Positions 1 to 9,481 of a stretch of DNA of 64,000 nucleotides are shown here, in pieces; the first letter of the stretch is position 1; every line of letters starts with the position of its first letter. This DNA is from Verrucomicrobiaceae bacterium. Its GTDB lineage: Bacteria > Verrucomicrobiota > Verrucomicrobiia > Verrucomicrobiales > Verrucomicrobiaceae. Where the stretch lies: NCBI GenBank assembly GCA_016795465.1, contig JAEUHK010000046.1, forward strand, positions 84,385 through 148,384, written 5' to 3'. The notes under the pieces are model-generated. The model made no database searches. It saw only the letters and a list, made by a program, of their open reading frames with translations, and had not been told where the DNA came from. Made by a program: the position numbers and the translations under genes.

Positions 1-4
1 CCCG

Positions 5-646
5 GTGCGCGGGCCCACGGCACGGATCGATGCGATCATGGACTCGCTGTCGTTCTTCGCGCTCATGCTGATCACCGCCTATGTGCTCGATGCCACCTGG
101 CTGGGCCGCAGCGTGGCACAACGCTTCGCCAAAGCCGTGACGAAGTGGGATCAAGCCCGCGAGGGTCTTGCTGGCCGCGGGTTGAACGACGTGATCATCG
201 ACCGCTACCTCGACCTGCGAGTCGTGGGCAGGCTCTCGGCGGATGTGATGCGCCTCGCTTTCTTCCCGTTTTATGTGCTCGGGCTGCTGATCTTCTGCCG
301 CATCGGCCGCTTCGACAACTGGCCCTGGCCTCCTGGCCTGCTGATCGTGTATGCAGCGGTGGCTTTCCTGATCGTCTTCTTCTGCGGCCTCGTCCGCAAA
401 CAAGCCGAGGCGGTCCGGCGCGAGGCCTTGAAGGCCCTCCGCATGCATGAGGACAAGGGTGATGCCATCACTCCAGGCAAAGGCAGTGACAACAAGCTCG
501 CCGCGATGCGCAGCGAGGTCGAAAACCTGCGCGAAGGTGCTCTCGCGCCTTTTGCCGAGCAGCCCGCGATGAAATCCGTCTTCTGGATGCTCGGTGCCAT
601 CGGCGCTGGCGGCCTCTGGCAGTATGTGACGGCGCTGATGCGGTGA
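5..646 (+). CDS. Putative multi-pass membrane protein, possibly 5'-truncated
   Basis: The function is not recognised. The 213-residue reading frame starts at a GTG, but the frame stays open to the window edge, so the true start may lie upstream; an internal ATG at 38 is an alternative. Hydrophobic segments are visible near residues 14-33, 84-101, 110-130 and 191-209. They flank a basic, polar stretch (about 131-190) rich in Arg, Lys and Glu, which probably lies on the cytoplasmic side. The next gene starts 7 bp after the stop on the same strand, so the two may be co-transcribed. Nothing catalytic is visible. Confidence 0.6.
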   Translation: MRGPTARIDAIMDSLSFFALMLITAYVLDATWLGRSVAQRFAKAVTKWDQAREGLAGRGLNDVIIDRYLDLRVVGRLSADVMRLAFFPFYVLGLLIFCRIGRFDNWPWPPGLLIVYAAVAFLIVFFCGLVRKQAEAVRREALKALRMHEDKGDAITPGKGSDNKLAAMRSEVENLREGALAPFAEQPAMKSVFWMLGAIGAGGLWQYVTALMR

Positions 647-653
647 TCATCTC

Positions 654-1145
654 ATGAATATCTGGAAACTCATCCCGATCTTTTTCTCGCTAGCCGTGTG
701 TGGATGCCGGCGAGGACCTGTGAACAATTACCCTGGCACGGCACAGCAGGCAGGCGTTGTGCATCTAATGCTATCCGGGAGGGGCATTCTGTCCGCCTTG
801 CGTAATTTCCATTCCAAGCATGGTGAATGGCCTGACAGCCTACATAAACTTGTGGACGAGGAACTCATCGAAGATTCTGAGCTGCGCTATCCCGCCGTTT
901 ACGATCTTCAGGACAGACGAGACCTCAAGAAGATCGAACAACATCTCGAATGGATCTACTCTCCTCCAAGTTCGATGCTTGATAACGAGGTTATTCTGTT
1001 GGCCCCTCTGCCGTTCACCCATTCGATGGGAGTGCAGATGGATTCACCTCACCGTATCGTCGTGCTACTTGCTGAACGCTCAAAGATCGTCCGTGAAGAT
1101 GAAGTGTCCGGTATCGTGACAGATATGCTGAAACGAACGAAATAG
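654..1145 (+). CDS. Putative lipoprotein of unknown function
   Basis: This 163-residue protein begins with a short hydrophobic signal ending in a lipobox-like V-C-G-C, with C18 as the likely lipidated cysteine. It is therefore probably membrane-anchored on the periplasmic side. The mature part is soluble and acidic. The segment around residues 45-60 (FHSKHGEWPDSLHKL) resembles the post-helix region seen in many small Planctomycetes/Verrucomicrobia pilin-like and lipoprotein families, but no family is assigned with confidence. Base composition is visibly less GC-rich than in the following genes. It lies 7 bp after the preceding membrane protein gene. Confidence 0.6.
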   Translation: MNIWKLIPIFFSLAVCGCRRGPVNNYPGTAQQAGVVHLMLSGRGILSALRNFHSKHGEWPDSLHKLVDEELIEDSELRYPAVYDLQDRRDLKKIEQHLEWIYSPPSSMLDNEVILLAPLPFTHSMGVQMDSPHRIVVLLAERSKIVREDEVSGIVTDMLKRTK

Positions 1146-1240
1146 CGCCTTGAACAATGCGGGGCAGCCAACTCACTTCGTCCTAGCTACCTCAATGGCT
1201 CGGCGAAGCGACATGCCACATATGCGAACCTTGGCTATCC

Positions 1241-1282
1241 TCGAAAGCGGCGGAGGGCCGCCGCACTCCAGGACGCTGACGC
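1241..1282 (-). repeat. Dispersed hairpin repeat, copy 1
   Basis: Read on the minus strand, this intergenic element has the arrangement GCGTCAGCGTCCTGGAGT, then a hairpin, then TTTCGA. The hairpin (1247-1264) is a perfect 7-bp stem GCGGCGG/CCGCCGC with loop CCCT. Two related copies lie at 40869-40910 and 40924-40963, with the same flanks and loop but different self-complementary stems. It sits between convergent genes: the lipoprotein gene on plus and the penicillin-binding-protein gene on minus. No T-tract follows, so it is not a classic intrinsic terminator. Confidence 0.8.
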
Positions 1283-1308
1283 GAGGCACGAGAGCCCCTC
1301 CGTCAGCA

Positions 1309-3819
1309 TCACAGCTCGATCTTCATCGCCGGCGGAGGCGCGAGCTTGAGCGTGGGGACATCAGTGGGCTCTTCGCCGGGATCGACGGGGATGGCTTTTT
1401 TCACCGGGGAGCCGTCTTCGTTCACCGGCGAGGCTTTTGGCACCGCGATGGCGGAATTGTAGGGGTCCATGCCGATGACGGTGACGCCACGCATGCGCAC
1501 GGGCTCGATGTGCGCCCACTTCGACGAGTCGGGGATGAGCGCGGCATCGGGCGTGTTCAATGAGGCGCTGTGCTGGAAGCTGGCGATCTCGGAGGGCAAG
1601 CCCTCGCCGGTGTGGAGCGTGCAATAGCCATCAATGGGCGTGCCGGGGCGCACATACTCCAGGTAGGTGGAGCGGATGGATTTCTCGACGCCGTCGGGTC
1701 CCTTGATCTTCTCGTAGCAGTAGTCCGTGGCGCGGAGGCCGCTCTTCCGGCAGAGTTCGATGCGCTCGGCGGTGTCCGGCGGATTGATCTCCGTGGCGGG
1801 GTAGGCCGTGGAGCTGGCGTTGATGATTTCCGTCCAGATCGGGAGCACGACGCGGTTCGAGAAGGCGCCGGGGTAGATGGTCTTCTGCTTGTCAAAGCCG
1901 GTCCACACGCCGCAGGTGATGCTGGAGGTGTAGCCCATGAACCAGAGGTCCTTGAAATCGTAGTGCGTTCCGGTTTTGCCCGCGCAGGGGAACTCTCCCA
2001 GCTTGTAATCACTCACGGCGGGGCTGCCGGTGCCGCGGTGCAGGGCCTCGACGAGGCAGGTGTGCGTCTGATACGCGGCGATGGGGTCCATGCTCTGCAC
2101 CACATCGATGTCGTCCGAGGAGACCTGGTGCACGATCTTGTCTTCGCTGTCGGTGATGCGCTGAATGACATGGAGCTTCTTCGGGCGGCTGCCGAGCGTG
2201 GGGAAGTTCGAGTAGGCCAGGCACATGTCGCTCAGGCGCACCTCGCTGCTGCCGAGGAAGAGGTTTTGATAGTCGCTGAGCGGCGTGGAGATGCCGGCCT
2301 TCGTGGCGACATCACGCACGAGCTGCATGCTGGTGCGTTCGCCAAGGTACATCGTGGCCGCGTTGCGACCGCCGACGAGCGACTCGCGCAGGCTGATGGC
2401 GGACATGGACCACTTCGGGCTGTCCATCTCCGTGCCCCACTCGCCAAGAATGCCCTCCATGGCGCCGATTTGGACGCGTTTGTTGTCGAAGGGCTTGTCG
2501 TCCACTTTGGAGCCGGGATACACGCCGGGGCTGCTGAAGGCCGCGGCATAGACGAAGGGCGTGAAAGCCGTGCCGGCAGGGCGCAGGCTGTCGAGAGCAC
2601 GATTGAACTGGCTGTCGCCAAAATCACGGCCGCCGACCATGGCGAGCACGCTGCCATCTTTGTTGTCCATGACGATAGCGGCACCTTGCAGGTATTCCGG
2701 TTTCGGCTTCGGCGTGGTGGGATCGATTTCACCGCGCTTCAAGCGGGCGCGGTAGTCGCTGATGATGCCGCGGTATTGCTCGAAGGTCTGGTGCTCGTAG
2801 CCCTGGCGCTGCTCGACGGTCTTGAGGTGCTTCTGCATCGACTCCTCCGTCTTGCGCTGGAGGTCCTGATCGATGCTCGTGTAGATTTTGAAGCCACCGA
2901 TGGAGGCTCGCTCCTCGCCCACGAGGTTCATCACCTCCGTGCGCACGGCGTCAAAGATGTAGCTGAGGCGCGGATCACTGCTCTGCGGCGCGGTGGCCAT
3001 GGGCTTGAGCTTCAGCCTCTCCGCTTCGTCGGATGCCAGCAGGCCCTCTTGAACCATGCGGTCGAGCACATGATTACGCTCCTTCAGCGCCCGCTGCGGA
3101 TGGCGGAGCGGGTTGATGTTGTTCGGGCTCTTGATGAGGCCGCAAATTGTCGCGGACTCCTCGATGGTGAGCTCACGCACATCCTTGCCAAAGTAACCAC
3201 GCGAGGCCGCCTGCACGCCGTAGAAATTCAGGCCGAAGAAGATTCGGTTCAGGTAGAGTTCGAGAATCTCCGACTTCGACAAATGCCGCTCAATGCGCTG
3301 CGCCAGGAAGGCTTCGAGTATCTTGCGCTTGTAGCTCTTTTCCATGAGTTGGAAAGTCTGGCGGGCGAGCTGCTGTGTGATGGTCGAGGCACCTTGCGTG
3401 ACCTCGCCAGCCTGGAAGTTCAGCCACACAGCGCGGGCCAGGCCGATGTAGTCCACGCCATTGTGCTGAAAGTAGCGGCTGTCCTCCTGCGCCACCAGCG
3501 CGTCGATGAAGTGCTGCGGCACCTCCTTGATGCCGATGGGCGTGCGGTTCAGCACATACAGGCGGGCCATTTCCTCGCCGTTACGGTCAAAAATGATGCT
3601 CGCGGACTCCAGCTTGCGCAGCTCGGCGAGGTCAAACTTCTCCGCCTCCTGCCGCAGCGGGGCCACGACGATGCTGTAGGCGCCAAAGGCCGCCACGAGG
3701 GCCAGCAAAAACAGCGCGATGAGGGCGCTGAACCACGACCGCTTGTAAAACGGCACTCGCAGGCCGGCTTCGCCGCGCCAATTGCGTTGGGGCTTGAGAT
3801 CAGGATCAATTCCCTTCAT
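1309..3819 (-). CDS. Class A penicillin-binding protein homologue (PBP1A type) with degenerate transpeptidase motifs
   Basis: The 836-residue protein has one N-terminal membrane anchor (about 31-53). A GT51 peptidoglycan glycosyltransferase domain follows, with the catalytic EDSRYFQHNG motif at E112 and a well-kept TQGASTITQQLARQ motif. A penicillin-binding transpeptidase domain (about 380-690) comes next, then a Pro-rich tail. The glycosyltransferase half looks intact. In the transpeptidase half, the SxxK motif expected before PFVYAA reads TAFT (T417-T420), so both the nucleophilic Ser and the Lys are replaced. The SxN motif reads GRN (484-486). KTGT is intact at 615. By family knowledge it would polymerise glycan but probably not cross-link. 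It is divergent from the methyltransferase gene, with 67 bp between starts. Confidence 0.9.
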   Translation of the reverse strand: MKGIDPDLKPQRNWRGEAGLRVPFYKRSWFSALIALFLLALVAAFGAYSIVVAPLRQEAEKFDLAELRKLESASIIFDRNGEEMARLYVLNRTPIGIKEVPQHFIDALVAQEDSRYFQHNGVDYIGLARAVWLNFQAGEVTQGASTITQQLARQTFQLMEKSYKRKILEAFLAQRIERHLSKSEILELYLNRIFFGLNFYGVQAASRGYFGKDVRELTIEESATICGLIKSPNNINPLRHPQRALKERNHVLDRMVQEGLLASDEAERLKLKPMATAPQSSDPRLSYIFDAVRTEVMNLVGEERASIGGFKIYTSIDQDLQRKTEESMQKHLKTVEQRQGYEHQTFEQYRGIISDYRARLKRGEIDPTTPKPKPEYLQGAAIVMDNKDGSVLAMVGGRDFGDSQFNRALDSLRPAGTAFTPFVYAAAFSSPGVYPGSKVDDKPFDNKRVQIGAMEGILGEWGTEMDSPKWSMSAISLRESLVGGRNAATMYLGERTSMQLVRDVATKAGISTPLSDYQNLFLGSSEVRLSDMCLAYSNFPTLGSRPKKLHVIQRITDSEDKIVHQVSSDDIDVVQSMDPIAAYQTHTCLVEALHRGTGSPAVSDYKLGEFPCAGKTGTHYDFKDLWFMGYTSSITCGVWTGFDKQKTIYPGAFSNRVVLPIWTEIINASSTAYPATEINPPDTAERIELCRKSGLRATDYCYEKIKGPDGVEKSIRSTYLEYVRPGTPIDGYCTLHTGEGLPSEIASFQHSASLNTPDAALIPDSSKWAHIEPVRMRGVTVIGMDPYNSAIAVPKASPVNEDGSPVKKAIPVDPGEEPTDVPTLKLAPPPAMKIEL

Positions 3820-3886
3820 GGAAAGTGGGGTGAGGAGGGAGGCGAAAGTAGGCTCCCTTCACCGAATCCGCCACTTCTTCTTTCCC

Positions 3887-4912
3887 GTGACCGCCCTCGA
3901 AAACATTCTCCGCGAGCAAATCGCCGCCGCACCGGGCGGCATGCTGCCTTTCGCCTCGGTCATGGAGATGGCGCTCTACCATCCTGAGCATGGTTATTAT
4001 GGCCGCGGACCGCGTCGCATCGGGCGTGGCGGCGACTTCTTCACCAGTGTGAGCACCGGGCCGCTCTTCGGCCAACTCCTCGCCATGCTCGCCCGCCGTG
4101 AATGGGAACGCCTCGGCCAGCCCGCCGACTTCGCTCTCATCGAGCAAGGTGCCCACGACGGCCAGCTCGCCGAGGACATCCTCGCCGCACTCGACATCCC
4201 CGCTGCCCGCTACCTGCTCCTCGAACCGAATCCTCGCTATCGTGAGGTGCAGCGCCAGCGGCTCGGTGATCGTGTGAAATGGATCGAAAGCCTCGCCAAG
4301 GCTCCAGCGCATGCCTTTTACCTCAGCAACGAGCTCCCCGATGCCTTCCCGGTCCATCTCGTGCGCTGGGATGGCCAAAACTGGCTCGAACTGCATGTCG
4401 ATGCCGCTTTGAGCCTAGTGCCAGCCGAGGCCAGCAGCCCCGTTTTGGCCGCAGAAATCGAAAAACTACCCCGCGACCTCGATCCTGGCCACACGATGGA
4501 AATCTCCCTCGCCATGCTGGAGTGGGTCCAAGCCTTCTCGCAGGCTCCCTTTCGCGGCAGCGTCTTCATCGCCGACTACGGTCTCGACGCGGAGGAGTTC
4601 CTCACGCGACCCGCCGGTACCCTGCGCCGCTATCGTCAGCATCAGACGGACGATCAAATCCTTGCCGACCTCGGCGAATCGGACCTCACCACCTCCATCC
4701 ACTTCACCCGCCTCATCGCCGAGGCCGAGTCGCACGGCCTCCGCGTGCTCGACTACGATCACCAAGGCCGCTTCCTCACCCGCCTCGCCACCCCGTGGCT
4801 CGCGAGCCTCGAAGGCCACGGCCTCGACGCCACCACCTTCCGTCAATTTCAATCCCTGACCCATCCGGCGATCATGGGCCGTTCGTTCAGGTGTTTGTTG
4901 CTTCAAAAGTAA
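3887..4912 (+). CDS. MidA/NDUFAF7-type SAM-dependent methyltransferase
   Basis: The 341-residue protein belongs to the DUF185/MidA family, whose mitochondrial member NDUFAF7 methylates an arginine in complex I. The bacterial substrate is not established. Diagnostic segments are HPEHGYYGRG, then GGDFFTSVSTGPLFGQLLA, a glycine-containing SAM-binding region (LIEQGAHDGQLAEDIL), and FYLSNELPDAFPVHLV. The frame is open further upstream, but family similarity begins at the GTG at 3887 (VTALENILREQI), and a start further out would run into the divergent penicillin-binding-protein gene. It ends at a bidirectional terminator facing leuC. Confidence 0.85.
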   Translation: MTALENILREQIAAAPGGMLPFASVMEMALYHPEHGYYGRGPRRIGRGGDFFTSVSTGPLFGQLLAMLARREWERLGQPADFALIEQGAHDGQLAEDILAALDIPAARYLLLEPNPRYREVQRQRLGDRVKWIESLAKAPAHAFYLSNELPDAFPVHLVRWDGQNWLELHVDAALSLVPAEASSPVLAAEIEKLPRDLDPGHTMEISLAMLEWVQAFSQAPFRGSVFIADYGLDAEEFLTRPAGTLRRYRQHQTDDQILADLGESDLTTSIHFTRLIAEAESHGLRVLDYDHQGRFLTRLATPWLASLEGHGLDATTFRQFQSLTHPAIMGRSFRCLLLQK

Positions 4913-4946
4913 AAGGCCGGAATGGCATCCACCATCCCGGCCTTTT
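4911..4946. terminator. Bidirectional intrinsic terminator between convergent genes
   Basis: An inverted repeat of 15 bp with one mismatch (AAAAGGCCGGAATGG against CCATCCCGGCCTTTT) surrounds a 6-nt loop. The stem is edged by A on the left and T on the right, so it can end transcription in both directions. It begins at the methyltransferase stop codon and ends 16 bp before the leuC stop. Confidence 0.85.
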
Positions 4947-4962
4947 AGATTGATCGGCTAAA

Positions 4963-6372
4963 TCAAATCGCAAACACCTCACGCGCATCCGCGATGCTGC
5001 CGCTGAGGGCGGCGGCGGCGACCATGACGGGGCTCATGAGCACGGTGCGGCCTGTGGGGCTGCCTTGGCGGCCTTTGAAGTTACGATTCGACGACGAGGC
5101 GCAAAGCTGGTCGCCGATGAGCTTGTCGGGATTCATGGCGAGGCACATCGAGCAACCCGCGGCACGCCATTCGAAACCGGCTTCACTGAAGACCTTGTCG
5201 ATGCCTTCCTGCTTCGCGAGAACATCGACGATCTGCGAGCCGGGAACGGCGATCGCCTTCACGCCCGCGGCCACTTTGCGGCCTTTGATGAATTTCGCCA
5301 CCTCGCGGAAGTCGCTCAGACGGCCGTTCGTGCAGCTTCCGATGAAGGCCACGTCGATCTTCGTGCCTTTGATCGGCGCGCCGCCCTGCAGCTTCATGTA
5401 GGCGAGGGCTTCTTCGGTCGATTCGCGCTGCGTGGCGGTCTTCGCATCGGCCACGGACGGCACGTTTTCGGTCACAGCGATGGCTTGGTCCGGGCTGACG
5501 CCCCAAGTGACGGTCGGCGGAATGTCTTCCGCCTTGATGTTCACCACGTCGTCATAGACGCAGTCTTTGTCGGAGGCCACCTCACGCCATTGGGCGACGG
5601 CCTTGTCCCATTCCGCGCCCTTCGGCGAGTAGGGGCGGCCTTTGAGGTATTCAAAGGTCTTCTCGTCTGGATTCACGTAACCGCAGCGGGCGCCGCCTTC
5701 GATGGCCATGTTGCAGACGGTCATGCGCTCTTCCATCGTGAAGCTGTCGAAGAGGCTGCCGCCGTATTCATAGGCGTAGCCCTTGCCACCGCCCGCGCCG
5801 AGCAGGCGGATGATGTGGAGCGCGACGTCTTTGGAATACACGCCGGGCTTGAGCTGGCCGTCCACATTGATGCGGCGCACCTTCATGACGCTGAGCGCCA
5901 TCGTCTGCGTGGCGAGCACGTCACGCACCTGCGTGGTGCCGATGCCGAAGGCGATCGCGCCAAAGGCGCCGTGCGTGGCCGTGTGGCTGTCGCCGCAAGC
6001 GATGGTGGTGCCGGGCTGGGTGATGCCCTGCTCGGGTCCGACGACGTGGACGATGCCCTGCTTGCCGCTGGCGAGGTTGAAATACGTGATGCCGGTTTCC
6101 TTCGCGTTCTTGTTCAGCTCCTGGATCATCTCCTCGGCCAGCGGATCGGCAAACGGAGCCACCTGGCTGTCCGTGGGTACGATGTGGTCCACCGTCGCGA
6201 AGGTGCGATGCGGGTAGGCCACCTTCAGGCCGAGATCGCGCAGCATGCCGAAGGCCTGCGGGCTGGTCACTTCATGGACGAGATGCGTGTCGATGAGGAG
6301 CTGCGTCTGGCCATTGGCGAGCGTGCCGACCGAATGCGATTCCCAGACTTTGGCGAATAGAGTTTTGCCCAT
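4963..6372 (-). CDS. leuC: 3-isopropylmalate dehydratase large subunit
   Basis: LeuC, with LeuD, isomerises 2- to 3-isopropylmalate in leucine biosynthesis using a [4Fe-4S] cluster. The 469-residue protein shows the aconitase-superfamily hallmarks: the N-terminal [40 protein letters not shown], and the cluster-ligand cysteines in IGSCTNGR and [10 protein letters not shown]. The start is placed at [13 protein letters not shown]; the frame extends 15 codons upstream without family similarity. No leuD is visible beside it, so the small subunit must be encoded elsewhere. Length is normal for bacterial LeuC. Confidence 0.97.
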   Translation of the reverse strand: MGKTLFAKVWESHSVGTLANGQTQLLIDTHLVHEVTSPQAFGMLRDLGLKVAYPHRTFATVDHIVPTDSQVAPFADPLAEEMIQELNKNAKETGITYFNLASGKQGIVHVVGPEQGITQPGTTIACGDSHTATHGAFGAIAFGIGTTQVRDVLATQTMALSVMKVRRINVDGQLKPGVYSKDVALHIIRLLGAGGGKGYAYEYGGSLFDSFTMEERMTVCNMAIEGGARCGYVNPDEKTFEYLKGRPYSPKGAEWDKAVAQWREVASDKDCVYDDVVNIKAEDIPPTVTWGVSPDQAIAVTENVPSVADAKTATQRESTEEALAYMKLQGGAPIKGTKIDVAFIGSCTNGRLSDFREVAKFIKGRKVAAGVKAIAVPGSQIVDVLAKQEGIDKVFSEAGFEWRAAGCSMCLAMNPDKLIGDQLCASSSNRNFKGRQGSPTGRTVLMSPVMVAAAALSGSIADAREVFAI

Positions 6373-6604
6373 GATTTGCGTGCTTTGTAGAGGTTTGGAG
6401 GGCCGCGAGGCTAGCACGGGTCAAATCGCACGCAAGGAGGGGTTCGGCCTCGACGAAGCCAGACGGGGTCAAAAGGCCCCGAAAGCCCGTTTTCACCATT
6501 TTGGAGGCCTCGACCGCATTCCCGGCACAGCGCTTCGCCATAGCCCCATGCCTTCATCCTTGCGAAAAGCCCCCTTGCTCGCGAGTATCCGCCCCCTTTT
6601 CCCG

Positions 6605-7381
6605 ATGCCGCTCACCTCCATCCTCCTGCTCGCAGCCACGCTGGCCTTTGCCGCGGCGGTGGTGCAGGCCTTGGCGGCGCTGAAATCCGGGCGTTGGAAG
6701 CAGGGGAACACGCAGGTCGTGCTGATGGCCGCCGGTTTTGCTCTTCAAACAGGCTTTCTCTACTTCCGCGGCCAGGAAGTGGGCCAGTGCCCGATGAAAA
6801 GCCTCGCGGACATCCTCGTCTTCATCGGCTGGAGCGTGGTGCTGCTCTACTTTCTCGTCGGCTCCGGCTTCCGCCTGTCCTTGCTCGGCGTCTTCACCGC
6901 ACCGCTGGTCACGATCATGCAGGGCATCGCGTTTGCGCAGGGCTTCAAGCCGTATGCGGTGAAGGGAAAAATCAATGCGCTGGTCGAGCTGCATGCCGCG
7001 GTGGCCTTGATCGCCTACGCGGGCTTTGCCCTCGCCTGCATCACTGGGGTCATGTACCTCGTGCAGGAGCGCATGCTGAAGCAGCACCGCATCGGCGGGC
7101 TGTTTTACCAGCTCCCGCCGATCCAAGGCCTCGCCAAGGCCATCCAGCGTCTGGTCGGTCTCGGCCTCGTGCTGCTCAGCGTGGCGCTGGCAATCTCCTT
7201 TGCCCTGCACACGCCGGTGTCGAACCCGAAGCTCGTCTTCTCGTGGATCGTGTGGGGGCTTTACGCGGTGATCGCGTTTCTCATGTGGCGGCACATCACC
7301 TCCCCGCGCCGCACGGCGTGGCTGGCCGTGGTGGGCTTTGTGCTGCCGTTTATTTCGTTGTGGATTGTGATGCATGCCTGA
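6605..7381 (+). CDS. CcsA/HemX-like cytochrome c assembly family membrane protein
   Basis: The 258-residue protein has about eight hydrophobic segments and belongs to the CcsA/HemX group. The conserved parts are GQCPMKSLADILVFIGW and the helix HAAVALIAYAGFALACITG ending in MYLVQERMLK. CcsA proteins deliver haem for cytochrome c maturation; HemX proteins sit beside hemA and affect glutamyl-tRNA reductase levels in some bacteria. Here the gene overlaps hemA by 8 bp, which favours the HemX-like reading. The start is chosen at 6605, where the first membrane helix begins; an ATG at 6548 is an alternative. Confidence 0.85.
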   Translation: MPLTSILLLAATLAFAAAVVQALAALKSGRWKQGNTQVVLMAAGFALQTGFLYFRGQEVGQCPMKSLADILVFIGWSVVLLYFLVGSGFRLSLLGVFTAPLVTIMQGIAFAQGFKPYAVKGKINALVELHAAVALIAYAGFALACITGVMYLVQERMLKQHRIGGLFYQLPPIQGLAKAIQRLVGLGLVLLSVALAISFALHTPVSNPKLVFSWIVWGLYAVIAFLMWRHITSPRRTAWLAVVGFVLPFISLWIVMHA

Positions 7382-8432
7382 GCCGACTCCCAACGACAGC
7401 ATCCGCGCCACCGGTTCTCTCGTCTGTGTGGGCCTGAACTACAAAACGACGCCCGTCGAGGTGCGCGAGCGCCTGGCCTTTCCCGAGGCGGTGGTGCCGC
7501 AGGCGGTCAAAGGCATCCGCGAGCTGCCCGGCTTTGCCGAAAGCGTCGTGCTGAGCACCTGCAACCGCGTGGAGCTTTACGCCTCCCACGAGCTGCCGGA
7601 GGCCGTGCAAAGCCACGACGCCCTCCGCGATTACCTCGTGCGTCATTTCCAGCTCCAGCCAGAACACGCCGAGGCCATGGTGCTCTACAAACTCGATGCC
7701 GCCGAGGCTGCTCGACATCTCTTCCGCGTCGTCAGCGGCCTCGATTCGATGGTTTTGGGTGAGACGGAGATCTTTGGCCAGGTGAAGGCCGCCTACAAAA
7801 CGGCACTCGATACCGGCAGCACGGGCAAGACGCTCAACAAGCTCTTCCAGCAGGCATTCACCGTCGGCAAACGCGTGCGCAACGACACGATGATCCAGCG
7901 GGGCTCCACCAGCGTCGGCAGCGTGGCTGTCGATCTCGCGGAGAAGGTTCACGACCTCAAAGAATGCCGCGTGATGCTCGTCGGTGCCGGCGAGATGAGC
8001 CGCACATGCGCCCAGAGCCTGCTTTCACGCGGTGCGAAGAGCATCATCGTCAGCAATCGCAGCTACGACAAGGCCGTGGAGCTCGCCGAGGAGATGAAGG
8101 GCCGCGCGATGAAGTTCGACGAATGGGAGCATGCCCTGCATGAGGTGGATGTCATCATCTCCAGCACGAGCGCCCCGCATTTCGTGATCAAAAAAGACCA
8201 GATCGAGCAGACGATGCGCAAGCGCCGCTGGGACCCGCTGCTCATCATCGACATCGCCGTGCCGCGCGACGTTGATCCAGCGGTCAACGAGATCGAAGGC
8301 GTCTATCTCTACGACATCGACGCCCTGCAAGCCATCGCCGACGAAGGCCGCCGCGAACGCGAACGCCAGCTCGCCCTTTGCGAGAAGATCATCGAGGAGC
8401 AGCTCGCGAAGTTTGGGTTTGTCGGAGAATGA
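7374..8432 (+). CDS. hemA: Glutamyl-tRNA reductase
   Basis: This NADPH-dependent enzyme converts glutamyl-tRNA to glutamate-1-semialdehyde, the first step of C5 tetrapyrrole synthesis. The 352-residue protein contains the catalytic-cysteine motif STCNRVELY (C63), the signature GLDSMVLGETEIFGQVK, and a Rossmann segment (CRVMLVGAGEMSRTCAQSL) with a following VSNRSYDKA. The C-terminal dimerisation domain is short; the protein is somewhat smaller than the roughly 420 residues of Gram-negative homologues. The start overlaps the end of the CcsA/HemX-like gene, implying translational coupling. Confidence 0.96.
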   Translation: MPEPTPNDSIRATGSLVCVGLNYKTTPVEVRERLAFPEAVVPQAVKGIRELPGFAESVVLSTCNRVELYASHELPEAVQSHDALRDYLVRHFQLQPEHAEAMVLYKLDAAEAARHLFRVVSGLDSMVLGETEIFGQVKAAYKTALDTGSTGKTLNKLFQQAFTVGKRVRNDTMIQRGSTSVGSVAVDLAEKVHDLKECRVMLVGAGEMSRTCAQSLLSRGAKSIIVSNRSYDKAVELAEEMKGRAMKFDEWEHALHEVDVIISSTSAPHFVIKKDQIEQTMRKRRWDPLLIIDIAVPRDVDPAVNEIEGVYLYDIDALQAIADEGRRERERQLALCEKIIEEQLAKFGFVGE

Positions 8433-8503
8433 AAATGAAGGAGGCGCGATCAAAAGCGGTGGTTTGCCCACTTTGACCACGCCTTGACTGCTTGACGCTG
8501 CTT

Positions 8504-9430
8504 TTACCGCATCGCCTCGAAGCGCTTCTTGAGGAGGTCTTTCTGCGAGGTGCCTCCGATCTTGGCCTGCGTGTCGTCGATCCACTTCTGCTCAAGGGCA
8601 TTCTTGGTGGGGCGATCGACTTGATAATAGACGCCGAATTTTCCGGGCGCGAGGTTGTCGGCGAGTTTGAAGGCCGCAACGTCATCGGTGACGTCGTGCT
8701 GCGTTTCGTCGATGAGATCGTAGGTGCCGCCTTTGCGAGGGGTGCTGTCGTCAAACGCGCCGGGATAGAACATGACGCACTCGCTGAGGCACTCGACGAC
8801 GCTGAAACCGTCGTGCTGGATGGCGCGGGTGAAGATTTCCTCCATGTGCTTCACCTGCGCGGCATGCGTGCGGGCGATGAAGGTGGCGCCACTGGCGAGG
8901 AGCTGCTTCATCGGATTGATCGGGCGGTCGATGCTGCCGGTGGGATCGGTCTTCGATTTTCGGCCGATCGGCGTGGTGGGGCTCGTCTGGTTCTTCGTGA
9001 GGCCATACACGAAGTTGTCCATGATGATGTAGGTGAGCTTGATGTTCTTGCGGGCAGCGTGGTTGAGGTGGTTGCCGCCGATGGAGAAGCCATCGCCGTC
9101 ACCGCCGAAGACGAACACATGCACGTCGGGTCGGCTCAGCGAAACGCCGGTGGCGAGAGGCAGCGCACGGCCGTGGATGAAGTGCAGGCTGTGCGTGTTC
9201 ATGAAGTAAGGAAAGCGCGAGGAGCAGCCGATGCCCGCCACGACGACGATCTTTTCCTGCGGAATTTGAAGCTTCTCGAGCACGCGGTAGAACATGGCGA
9301 GCACGGCGAAGTCACCGCAGCCCGGGCACCACGTCGGGTGATCGGCGGTGAGGGCTTTCTTGGTGACTTTTTCGACGGCGGGAGCGGCAGCGGTGGCTGG
9401 AGCTTCAGGAGTGGCGACGGCGGTGGACAT
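8504..9430 (-). CDS. korB: 2-oxoacid:ferredoxin oxidoreductase, beta subunit
   Basis: The 308-residue subunit binds thiamine pyrophosphate. It shows PTWCPGCGDFAVL near the N terminus and the TPP/Mg motif GGDGDGFSIGGNHLNHAARKN followed by IIMDNFVYGLTKNQTSPT. Together with the upstream alpha subunit it would oxidatively decarboxylate 2-oxoglutarate, or a related 2-oxoacid, to acyl-CoA and reduce ferredoxin. The start is set at MSTAVATPEAP after an Ala/Pro-rich leader, 51 bp downstream of the korA stop; the pair form an operon. The exact 2-oxoacid cannot be decided from sequence alone. Confidence 0.93.
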   Translation of the reverse strand: MSTAVATPEAPATAAAPAVEKVTKKALTADHPTWCPGCGDFAVLAMFYRVLEKLQIPQEKIVVVAGIGCSSRFPYFMNTHSLHFIHGRALPLATGVSLSRPDVHVFVFGGDGDGFSIGGNHLNHAARKNIKLTYIIMDNFVYGLTKNQTSPTTPIGRKSKTDPTGSIDRPINPMKQLLASGATFIARTHAAQVKHMEEIFTRAIQHDGFSVVECLSECVMFYPGAFDDSTPRKGGTYDLIDETQHDVTDDVAAFKLADNLAPGKFGVYYQVDRPTKNALEQKWIDDTQAKIGGTSQKDLLKKRFEAMR

Positions 9431-9481
9431 GACAGGTTGGAGAAAAGGTTGGTTGAAAGGCGAAGATGAAAACAATCCGGC

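Noticed and set aside
1570..3987. 805-codon open frame on the plus strand opposite the penicillin-binding-protein gene
   Set aside because: It is antisense to a clearly conserved coding region, has a His/Gly/Ala/Arg-biased composition without domains, and is explained by high-GC third-position bias.
8433..8503. Possible terminator between convergent hemA and korB
   Set aside because: Only weak pairing (about 5 bp between GGTGGT and ACCACGCC) was found, with no T-tract.
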